Assembly: GCF_000238355.1 (NCBI RefSeq)
Contig: NZ_AHCA01000019.1
Coordinates: 1 to 46,322, forward strand
Length of the DNA: 46,322 bases
Direction of reading: 5' to 3'
Source of the DNA: Pseudoalteromonas haloplanktis ATCC 14393
GTDB taxonomy: Bacteria > Pseudomonadota > Gammaproteobacteria > Enterobacterales > Alteromonadaceae
Below are positions 1 to 6,428 of the stretch, piece by piece; the first letter of the stretch is position 1, and each line of letters starts with the position of its first letter. A program made the translations under genes and the position numbers. The notes under the pieces are model-generated. The model saw only the letters and a list, made by a program, of their open reading frames with translations, was not told the DNA's origin and did not search any database.

Positions 1-78
1 TTTAAGCCGAATTGTCGAATGATATTTGGTGATGCAAAAGAAACATTGAATAGTCTTGTGCGTCAATTTGCAGATTAA
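1..78 (+). CDS. pntB: C-terminal end of probable NAD(P) transhydrogenase subunit beta (PntB), cut by window start
   Basis: Frame 1 is open from the first base to a TAA at 76-78 and gives a 25-residue C-terminus. Its core FKPNCRMIFGDAK aligns residue for residue with the C-terminal motif of PntB as I remember it (FKENTHMLFGDAK in E. coli), which lies in the NADP-binding domain just before the protein end. PntB is the membrane and NADP-binding subunit of the proton-translocating transhydrogenase. It stops 20 bp before eda, so the two are probably co-transcribed. A transhydrogenase next to uronate catabolism would help balance NADH and NADPH. Only 25 residues are visible, so the identification rests on one short motif. 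Confidence 0.55.
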   Translation, partial: FKPNCRMIFGDAKETLNSLVRQFAD

Positions 79-98
79 ATTAACTAAAGGCTCAATAT

Positions 99-716
99 AT
101 GATGTTATTTTCAGATTTACTTAACGGGCAGAAAATCCTGCCAATTATACAAACTAGCTCTGTTGAAGAGGGAGTACAAATAGCAAAGGCGATGCAGGAA
201 GGAGGCTTGAACTTAGTTGAAGTGGTGTTGCGTAGCGAGGCCTCATTAGCGGCGCTCAGTGCTATCAAAGATCAGGTTCCAGGTTTGTTAGTGGGCGCAG
301 GAACGGTTACTGACAGTGATGTTTTGCAACAAGCTATTGATGCTGGAGCTGATTTTATTGTTACTCCAGCGATATCCCCGCGTTTATTGGATGCCCTGAG
401 CTGCTGTAAGATACCTGTATTACCAGGGGTATCCAACACTGCAGATATTTTACTTGCTAAAGAGTTTGGTTTTACACAAATGAAGTTTTTTCCCGCAAAT
501 TTAAGTGGTGGAGCTGCTTTTATAAAAGGTGTCGCAACTGTTTTTCCAACCATTAGTTTTTGCCCTACAGGAGGCATTAATGCGGAGAATAGGCAAGATT
601 ATCTCGCTTTAAATAATGTATTAGCTGTAGGTGGCACTTGGGTCTGCCAACCTCAATGGCTTGAAAATAAACAATGGCAACATATTAGCCAAGCCTGTAA
701 AGAAGCTAATAGCTAA
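99..716 (+). CDS. eda: 2-dehydro-3-deoxy-phosphogluconate (KDPG) aldolase
   Basis: This class I aldolase splits KDPG into pyruvate and glyceraldehyde-3-phosphate, the last step of the uronate/KDG pathway in the cytoplasm. The 205-residue protein has the Eda family length. Visible landmarks are LVEVVLRSE with catalytic Glu41, VGAGTV, PGVSN, the Schiff-base Lys129 in MKFFPA, and the phosphate-binding CPTGGI segment near residue 153. Two ATGs lie in tandem at 99 and 102, preceded by AAAGG at 86-90; either could be used. It links functionally to kdgK, kduD and kduI at the other end of the window, which supply its substrate. Confidence 0.95.
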   Translation: MMLFSDLLNGQKILPIIQTSSVEEGVQIAKAMQEGGLNLVEVVLRSEASLAALSAIKDQVPGLLVGAGTVTDSDVLQQAIDAGADFIVTPAISPRLLDALSCCKIPVLPGVSNTADILLAKEFGFTQMKFFPANLSGGAAFIKGVATVFPTISFCPTGGINAENRQDYLALNNVLAVGGTWVCQPQWLENKQWQHISQACKEANS

Positions 717-892
717 AAGTTATTGGCTGATAAGGATATTGGCCTTTTTAAATTGCATCGCAAGGGTCACAACTACGTGACAGAAAATGAATATAAATGC
801 TGTAGAGAGCTCACCTTAACACTTTAACATTGTTCTTCATTTTGACCCTCTTTTCTATACTGACTACTTGATAATCAAATACCTTAAAAAAA

Positions 893-921
893 TTTACGAT
901 TTAAATTCATTTTAATATCAT
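893..921 (+). promoter_or_regulatory. Candidate sigma70 promoter for the first TonB receptor
   Basis: TTTACG at 893-898 and TATCAT at 916-921 are separated by 17 bases, an acceptable sigma70 pair. The palindromic site at 933 begins 11 bases after the -10 box, so a bound protein would overlap the start of transcription, as expected for a repressor. This is read by eye in AT-rich DNA where such matches are common. Confidence 0.4.
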
Positions 922-932
922 AAAGTTAACAT

Positions 933-969
933 TTGGTAAGGCCGCTTTACATCAAGGCCACCTTGCCTT
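933..969 (+). promoter_or_regulatory. Operator-like palindrome, two overlapping 9-3-9 sites (site A)
   Basis: TTGGTAAGG at 933-941, spacer CCG, then CTTTACATC at 945-953 forms an imperfect 21-bp dyad. A second dyad overlaps it: AAGG at 954-957, spacer CCA, CCTTGCC at 961-967. The half-site TTGGYAAGG recurs upstream of three other genes in the window. It lies about 90 bp before the receptor start codon. Confidence 0.6.
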
Positions 970-1057
970 TTCTGTGTTTGATGATAAATTGTTCTAAGCG
1001 CATATTTATTGTGCTCACACACAAAGATAATAAAATTAAAGATCGTTGGGGAACTCA

Positions 1058-4030
1058 ATGGGTACTATTAGAAAAAATAAGACAATAAAGTTTAAACGTT
1101 CAGTGCTAAGCAGTGTAATCGCATTATATTGTTTAAATGGGGTTGCAGCCGAAACTGTTGCAAATAAAAATGAGTTCGAAGTTATTGAAGTGACAAGTGG
1201 CTTTAAACAAAATTTAGAGTCGGCTATTTTTGATAAAAAAGCATCGGATGAAATTGGTGACAGCATTTCTGCGGAAGATATAGGTTCATTACCAGCTCTA
1301 GATATGGGGGAGGCATTACAAGCCGTTCCGGGTGTACAACTAAATCGTGAAGGCTCACGTCGTGAATCGAGTGTTAATTTGCGAGGGTTGCCATCAGGTT
1401 TTGTTTTGACGACTGCCAATAATCAAGCTATTGCAACACCTACGCGTAACTCATCTAGCTCAGCATTTGGCCCAGGTAACCCATTTGGTGCTTATGACCC
1501 GTCTGTTTTTAGTGGCCTAAAAGTAGTTAAGTCATTATCTGCGGATATGATTGAAGGTGGTATCGCGGGTACTATTGACCAAGGCTTAAAGGGCGCACTA
1601 AGTAAAAAAGATTCATTTGTTACTCAAATTGGTGCTCGCTATGAAGAGCTAGCTGATGAAACTGATTTGGAAGGTGTTATTTCTGGTACCAAACATTTAA
1701 TAGAAGATACTTTGGCTATTACTGCGACATTAGCTTATTCAGATCAATCGTTTCGACGCGATGCTATTAGAATAAACGCTTATGACACCATTTCAGAACA
1801 GCAATTTGATCAAGGTAATAACACTGACAGTTTTGCTGAATATAAAGCAGCGAATAATCTTCCTGACAACGCAATACTACAAATGCCTGGTGAATATCGC
1901 CAACAAAGCGAAACTAATTCAGGAGACCGAATTTCGTTTTCTGGCGGGATTGAGTATCAAGCGACAGAAGACTTGAAGCTTGGTTTTAATACTATCATCA
2001 CAAAAAGAGAATTAAGTGGTGCTCGTTTAGAGCAACTTGAAATGCGCTTGGACCAAAAAACGGTGGGTATTACCCCTAAAGATGAATTCAAGCCTCGTGA
2101 TACCGGGCAAACAGGCACCTCTGGTGAACCTATTTATGTTTTATCTGGCGTAGATTTTAACAATATACGTTATTACTTTGATAACCGCGGTGAAGCGCAA
2201 AAAGAGCAAGCGCAAGCGTATATTTTTGATGCAGAATACACCCTTGGTATGTGGAAGTTTGATGGTGCATTAACACTTTCATCGGCTGAAAATGAGTGGT
2301 CACAAGTGTTGATTTCTTCACGTATAGATAGCCCATCAGGTGTTGATGGTAGTATTTATACAGGTGAAGGGAATATTGAAAACTTTTATATGAATTTAAC
2401 TGGCACTGAAAACTCTATGGATTGGGATGGTGCTACGTGGGTACCTAAAATGCAAGTTGCAAATACAGCTGTTACAAGCACAACCGGTGCTAATGGTTTA
2501 TATATGTTACTTACAGGAAACTATGAAAAAATAGAGCACCAAAATGATTCATTTGAAATAAATGCAGAGCGAGATTTTGACGACAGTTTTATCAAAAGTA
2601 TTCGTTTTGGTTATCGTTATGCAGAGACCACGCTTGATTCAGCATATGCAAAAGGTTCACCAGTGGGGGTAGATCCTACAGGTATTTTGACTTCAGATGC
2701 GATGATTGATCCATCTTATGTCAACGAGCATGCATTCTTTGGTGGCGATGCTCCTGGTTTTGTGACAGCGGCAAATGGTTGGCGCTCATTTGATTTTGAT
2801 TCAGTAAACAGTGCGTTATTATCAACTATCGATATTAATCAAATATCACCTTCTGCAGATGGTGAAAAACCTGTTTTATCACCAACTGGTTACGTGACTC
2901 GTGGTGGTCGTCAAGCTGATGGTTTAGTATATTCATCAACACTTGAAACAAATGCTCTGTATTTAATGGCCAATTATGAGTTTATATTTGGCGATCATTA
3001 TCTACGCGGTAACTTAGGTGGGCGGTATATTGAGTCTAAAACGGAATCTCGTGCACCACTTGCCGGTCAGGGTGATATAAATAATCTAGAAGAAGGGATA
3101 TATCCTGATGATTACAATCACTTCTTGCCAACTTTAAATGCAGCAATTAATTTAGATGAAGATGACGATCTATTGTTACGCTTTGCGTATGGACAGTCGT
3201 TAGTACGACCAGATTTACGTTCAGCAACCCCATCAGCGTCGTTTAACTATATTCCAGGTTTAACAACAGTTCGCCTACCTGGCGTTGGCATTAAGCCATT
3301 TGAAGCAGACTCTTATGATTTATCGCTAGAGTGGTATAACCGACCAGGCAGTGCCATTAGTGTGGCCTTATTTCAAAAAGAAATTAAAAATTTATTCCAA
3401 TCACAGCAGGTTTGTGATGCCTCTACCCTTGCTGGAACCGGTGTTAGTTTAGGTAAACTTACGGAAGATGCTGACGGTACATGCCGAACAGATGGTAATG
3501 ATAATTTGACCGACACTGGATTAGTTTCTGCCGGTGATGAAGTACGCCTAAGTGGTATTGTTAATATCGAAGATACTATTGAAGTTAGAGGTTATGAACT
3601 ATCAATTCAGCAAAATTTAGATTTTTTACCATACCCGTGGAATGGCTTTGGTGGTGTATTTAACTACTCAAAAACGTCGCAAGATGACTCTGATGAGATC
3701 CGTGTATCTGGTATTTCAGAAGATACTTTTAATGTGATCGGTTATTACGAACAAGAAAACTATGGGTTTAGGCTTGCATATAACTACCGCTCAGATTATG
3801 ACTTAAGAACGGTAGGTACCTCAAATGGTTCAGGTGATAGAAGTGTTAAAGCTGCTGGTCGTTTAGATGCTTCAATTTATTACAACTTTAGTGAACAATT
3901 AACAATGAGTTTAAAAGCATATAACTTAACTAATACTTTGTATGAAGAGTATCAGAATAACGAATGGCAACCTCGTTCTACCATGTATGATGGCCAAGTT
4001 TATGCGTTAGCAATGAAGTATACTTTTTAA
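1058..4030 (+). CDS. TonB-dependent outer-membrane receptor (TonB-Xanth-Caul type)
   Basis: This large outer-membrane receptor probably imports oligosaccharides using TonB energy. The open frame begins with TTG at 1046, but that codon overlaps the Shine-Dalgarno GGGGA (1048-1052), so I place the start at ATG 1058 (990 residues). A signal peptide ends near NGVAA. It is followed by the TonB-box-like EVIEVTS, a plug domain (DIGSLPALDMGEALQAVPGV, then VNLRGLP), and a beta barrel ending in MKYTF with the terminal aromatic typical of outer-membrane proteins. The plug phrasing matches the TIGR01782 group common in marine polysaccharide degraders. It has its own operator-like site and a strong hairpin just after the stop. 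The substrate is inferred from context. Confidence 0.93.
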   Translation: MGTIRKNKTIKFKRSVLSSVIALYCLNGVAAETVANKNEFEVIEVTSGFKQNLESAIFDKKASDEIGDSISAEDIGSLPALDMGEALQAVPGVQLNREGSRRESSVNLRGLPSGFVLTTANNQAIATPTRNSSSSAFGPGNPFGAYDPSVFSGLKVVKSLSADMIEGGIAGTIDQGLKGALSKKDSFVTQIGARYEELADETDLEGVISGTKHLIEDTLAITATLAYSDQSFRRDAIRINAYDTISEQQFDQGNNTDSFAEYKAANNLPDNAILQMPGEYRQQSETNSGDRISFSGGIEYQATEDLKLGFNTIITKRELSGARLEQLEMRLDQKTVGITPKDEFKPRDTGQTGTSGEPIYVLSGVDFNNIRYYFDNRGEAQKEQAQAYIFDAEYTLGMWKFDGALTLSSAENEWSQVLISSRIDSPSGVDGSIYTGEGNIENFYMNLTGTENSMDWDGATWVPKMQVANTAVTSTTGANGLYMLLTGNYEKIEHQNDSFEINAERDFDDSFIKSIRFGYRYAETTLDSAYAKGSPVGVDPTGILTSDAMIDPSYVNEHAFFGGDAPGFVTAANGWRSFDFDSVNSALLSTIDINQISPSADGEKPVLSPTGYVTRGGRQADGLVYSSTLETNALYLMANYEFIFGDHYLRGNLGGRYIESKTESRAPLAGQGDINNLEEGIYPDDYNHFLPTLNAAINLDEDDDLLLRFAYGQSLVRPDLRSATPSASFNYIPGLTTVRLPGVGIKPFEADSYDLSLEWYNRPGSAISVALFQKEIKNLFQSQQVCDASTLAGTGVSLGKLTEDADGTCRTDGNDNLTDTGLVSAGDEVRLSGIVNIEDTIEVRGYELSIQQNLDFLPYPWNGFGGVFNYSKTSQDDSDEIRVSGISEDTFNVIGYYEQENYGFRLAYNYRSDYDLRTVGTSNGSGDRSVKAAGRLDASIYYNFSEQLTMSLKAYNLTNTLYEEYQNNEWQPRSTMYDGQVYALAMKYTF

Positions 4031-4051
4031 TAATTACTGATAATAAAATTA

Positions 4052-4084
4052 CAGTTGAGGTTAAACAATGTTTAACCTCAACTG
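4052..4084 (+). repeat. Perfect 15-bp hairpin after the first receptor gene
   Basis: CAGTTGAGGTTAAAC at 4052-4066 and its exact complement GTTTAACCTCAACTG at 4070-4084 flank the loop AAT. It starts 22 bases after the receptor stop codon. No T-run follows, so it is not a classical intrinsic terminator; it may stabilise the receptor mRNA 3' end or weaken read-through. Confidence 0.75.
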
Positions 4085-4246
4085 CTGCATAAGATCATCA
4101 ATTCCTGCTTTTTATAGGTGTGATGATTACTCTCATCTTTAGCTAACCCCCCCCTAAGCATTTATTGTGCAGTTGTTACTTTTAAACTTTTAACTACATG
4201 ATATATAAGATATAAATCATTTGTCTTTTTCTTGAAAAATACCACA

Positions 4247-4267
4247 TTGGCAAGGTTGCCTTACCAA
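4247..4267 (+). promoter_or_regulatory. Operator-like palindrome, 9-3-9 (site C, best dyad)
   Basis: TTGGCAAGG at 4247-4255, spacer TTG, CCTTACCAA at 4259-4267. The half-sites are complementary except for one C/T position, making this the most symmetric of the four copies. It lies 87 bp upstream of the beta-helix enzyme start. Confidence 0.65.
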
Positions 4268-4353
4268 TAATTGTGTTCTATTGTTTAAAACGGTTGCAGT
4301 GAATTGCTTTTTGAGTCGCTGTACAAACCTCTAATAAAAAATCAGGACACACA

Positions 4354-6165
4354 ATGAAAATAAATAAAAAAACAATCGCGGCTTTCAAGCTGAGTAACCT
4401 TGTTGCATGTATAATTTTAAGTACATATGTACAAGCTGAAGTAGTGCAGGTTTACACTGCTACTGAATTGCAAAATGCGTTGAAAACCGCCAGTGCGGGC
4501 GATGAAATAGTCGTAAATGCTGGCAGTTACGTTGGCAACAAAGCAACCAGTGGTAGTAGCAAAGCACATTTTTACAGTGATCGAAGTGGTGAAGCTAATG
4601 ATCCAATAATACTCAGAAGCGCTGATATTAGTAATAAGCAAGTACTTAAAGGGTCTACCATTGATTCAGGTTATATCTTCTACCTTAATGGTGATAACTG
4701 GGTTATTAAAGATTTAAAATTTAGCACTGCACAAAAAGGCATCATGCTCGAAGGTTCAAACCACAACGAGATTGATAATGTAGAGTTATCAAATTTAGGT
4801 GCAGAAGCAGTACATATGCGTTATTTCAGTAGTGATAATGTACTGTCTAATTGCTATATCCACGACACAGGTAAGCGTGTTGGGCAGGAAGGCTTTGGTG
4901 AAGGAGTATATATTGGTACTCATGATGGTCATACTGCAGAAAAGCTTGACCATAGCGACAATAATCGCATTGGCGGCTGTGTTATTGGCCCAAACGTAAC
5001 AGCCGAAGCATTTGATATTAAAGCGGGTGTAAGTGGTACTGTGATTGAATTTAACTCTATTAATGGCAGTGGCATTATTGGTGATGCAGGTAATCCTGCT
5101 GCAGATAGTTTTATTGATTTAAAAGGTACAAATAATGTGATTAGAAATAATCATCTTGATTGGGGGGGAGACAGTAATATTGCCCATGCGATTTTTACTT
5201 ATCAGGAACATCGTTCTTCCAATATATATAACAATAAAATCAACCTAAGCGTCGACGCTCCCACTTATAAAATATTAGAAGAAACTATTCACGCACAAAA
5301 TAATATCCGCTTAGATGGTGGAACCAAGCAGGTTGATGCAAGTTACCAAGCTAATAAAATTGATAGCATTCTTGATCAGTCAATTGAAAAACCTTCACGA
5401 AGCTATACTTGTTTTGATGAACTCAATGGTTGCGGTATGCCTACTACTTCCCCTAATCCGCCACCAACGTATCCAATTGTCACCGCTAGTAGTAATGATG
5501 GCAATGTACCTGAAAATACAGTTGATGGTGATTTGTCAGAAAGTTCTCGTTGGTCTGCTTATGGCATAGGAGAGTGGGTTAAGTTTGAGTTAGCGCAAGC
5601 TGAAAATGTCGCTTTATTGAAAATTGCTTTTTATATGGGCGATACACGCCAAAGTAATATTCAGATTCAGCGTTCTCTTGATGGTAATAGTTGGGATAAC
5701 TTACTTACAACAACCAGTAGTGGTGAGACATTAGGGTTTGAGTCATTTAATTTAAATGGTGCACAAGGGCGTTACTTTAAAATAATTGGTAACGGAAATA
5801 GTGTTAATGACTGGAATAGCTTTACTGAAGTTGCATTTGAATTTGGTCAAGAAACAGCACCACCATCAAGTATTGCAGGCTGCAATGGAATAGCTGATAT
5901 TAGCTGGGGAGATAAAACCGAGGTAAGTATAGCCGCAACTGACTGCATTCGTTTTGATACCGACCTAACAAATGGCGTTTTACAAGCTTGGGATAGTGAT
6001 GCAAATAATTCATGCGATTTTAGAGGTGAAATTACGGCAACAAACAACAGCTCTATTGGTGTAACCATCAATTCAAACTATCACGCTATTAATAGCTTAA
6101 GTGGTAAAACATTTAAACTTAGCCCGAGTAATAACTGTCAATACATCAAACTCAGGGCGTATTAA
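4354..6165 (+). CDS. Secreted right-handed beta-helix polysaccharide lyase-like protein with F5/8C module
   Basis: This is a probable secreted enzyme acting on a uronic-acid polysaccharide. The 603-residue protein has a signal peptide ending near TYVQA (residue 28) and a right-handed parallel beta-helix of about residues 30-330, recognisable from repeated N-rich coils (NWVIKDLKF, NRIGGCVIG, NNVIRNNHLDW). These resemble chondroitinase-B/PL6 and related lyases. Next come a proline-rich linker (SPNPPPTYP), a discoidin/F5-8 type C module of about 370-495, and a roughly 95-residue C-terminal domain with three or four cysteines that I do not recognise. I cannot name the lyase family or point to catalytic residues with confidence. 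It has its own operator-like site and is followed by an intrinsic terminator. A non-catalytic binding role or an epimerase are alternatives. Confidence 0.75.
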   Translation: MKINKKTIAAFKLSNLVACIILSTYVQAEVVQVYTATELQNALKTASAGDEIVVNAGSYVGNKATSGSSKAHFYSDRSGEANDPIILRSADISNKQVLKGSTIDSGYIFYLNGDNWVIKDLKFSTAQKGIMLEGSNHNEIDNVELSNLGAEAVHMRYFSSDNVLSNCYIHDTGKRVGQEGFGEGVYIGTHDGHTAEKLDHSDNNRIGGCVIGPNVTAEAFDIKAGVSGTVIEFNSINGSGIIGDAGNPAADSFIDLKGTNNVIRNNHLDWGGDSNIAHAIFTYQEHRSSNIYNNKINLSVDAPTYKILEETIHAQNNIRLDGGTKQVDASYQANKIDSILDQSIEKPSRSYTCFDELNGCGMPTTSPNPPPTYPIVTASSNDGNVPENTVDGDLSESSRWSAYGIGEWVKFELAQAENVALLKIAFYMGDTRQSNIQIQRSLDGNSWDNLLTTTSSGETLGFESFNLNGAQGRYFKIIGNGNSVNDWNSFTEVAFEFGQETAPPSSIAGCNGIADISWGDKTEVSIAATDCIRFDTDLTNGVLQAWDSDANNSCDFRGEITATNNSSIGVTINSNYHAINSLSGKTFKLSPSNNCQYIKLRAY

Positions 6166-6181
6166 CCGCTTTTTATCCAAC

Positions 6182-6232
6182 GTATATCCAAGTTTTTGAA
6201 TAGTGGCTTGGGTATACATTCCCCTTTTTTCT
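6182..6232 (+). terminator. Rho-independent terminator after the beta-helix enzyme
   Basis: GTATATCCAAG at 6182-6192 pairs with CTTGGGTATAC at 6207-6217 (11 bp, one G-U), followed by a T-run at 6225-6230. It lies 17 bp after the stop codon, and the next gene has its own operator-like site, so the second receptor is likely a separate transcription unit. Confidence 0.65.
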
Positions 6233-6335
6233 TAGAAACAATCCCCATGAATATGAAAACATTGTATTTACAAAAAATTTAACCTTTTAAGTTATTGATC
6301 TTTAATTATTTACAAAAAATGTAGCAATTATTTTA

Positions 6336-6356
6336 TTGGTAAGGCCGCTTTGCCGC
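6336..6356 (+). promoter_or_regulatory. Operator-like palindrome (site B)
   Basis: TTGGTAAGG at 6336-6344, spacer CCG, CTTTGCCGC at 6348-6356. The first twelve bases are identical to site A upstream of the first receptor. A further CCGCTTTACC at 6354-6362 repeats the right half directly. It sits 72 bp before the likely start of the second receptor at 6429. Confidence 0.6.
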
Positions 6357-6428
6357 TTTACCTTGGTGTGTTGAGGTGATATGTTGAGCTATAAATCACA
6401 CACAATGATACATTTTAAGGTAATAAAG

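Larger units (their letters stand above)
717..1057 (+). other. Intergenic regulatory region between eda and the first TonB receptor
   Basis: No gene is seen in these 341 bp. They hold a short inverted repeat (GTCAC, six bases, GTGAC at 766-781) soon after eda, a candidate promoter at 893-921 and the operator-like palindromes at 933-969. The last bases before 1058 contain the GGGGA ribosome-binding site of the receptor. I see no clear rho-independent terminator after eda. Confidence 0.6.
4031..4353 (+). other. Intergenic region between first receptor and beta-helix enzyme
   Basis: No gene is seen in these 323 bp. They hold the long hairpin at 4052-4084, an eight-C homopolymer near 4147-4154, an AT-rich stretch around 4190-4240 and the operator-like site at 4247-4267. 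AATCAGGACAC just before 4354 supplies the ribosome-binding site. Confidence 0.6.

Noticed and set aside
272..577. Minus-strand open frame of 101 codons inside eda
   Set aside because: It is fully antisense to a gene with strong family motifs and has no features of its own.
717..760. Intrinsic terminator after eda
   Set aside because: Only a 4-bp AAGG/CCTT stem precedes the T-run, too weak to support a call.
1008..1025. CRP-like site around TGTGCTCACA before the first receptor
   Set aside because: The spacing between the TGTG and CACA arms is wrong for CRP (needs TGTGA, six bases, TCACA).
4147..4154. Eight-C homopolymer as a possible phase-variation tract
   Set aside because: It lies about 200 bp upstream of a start codon and outside the likely promoter and coding region, and no frame depends on it.
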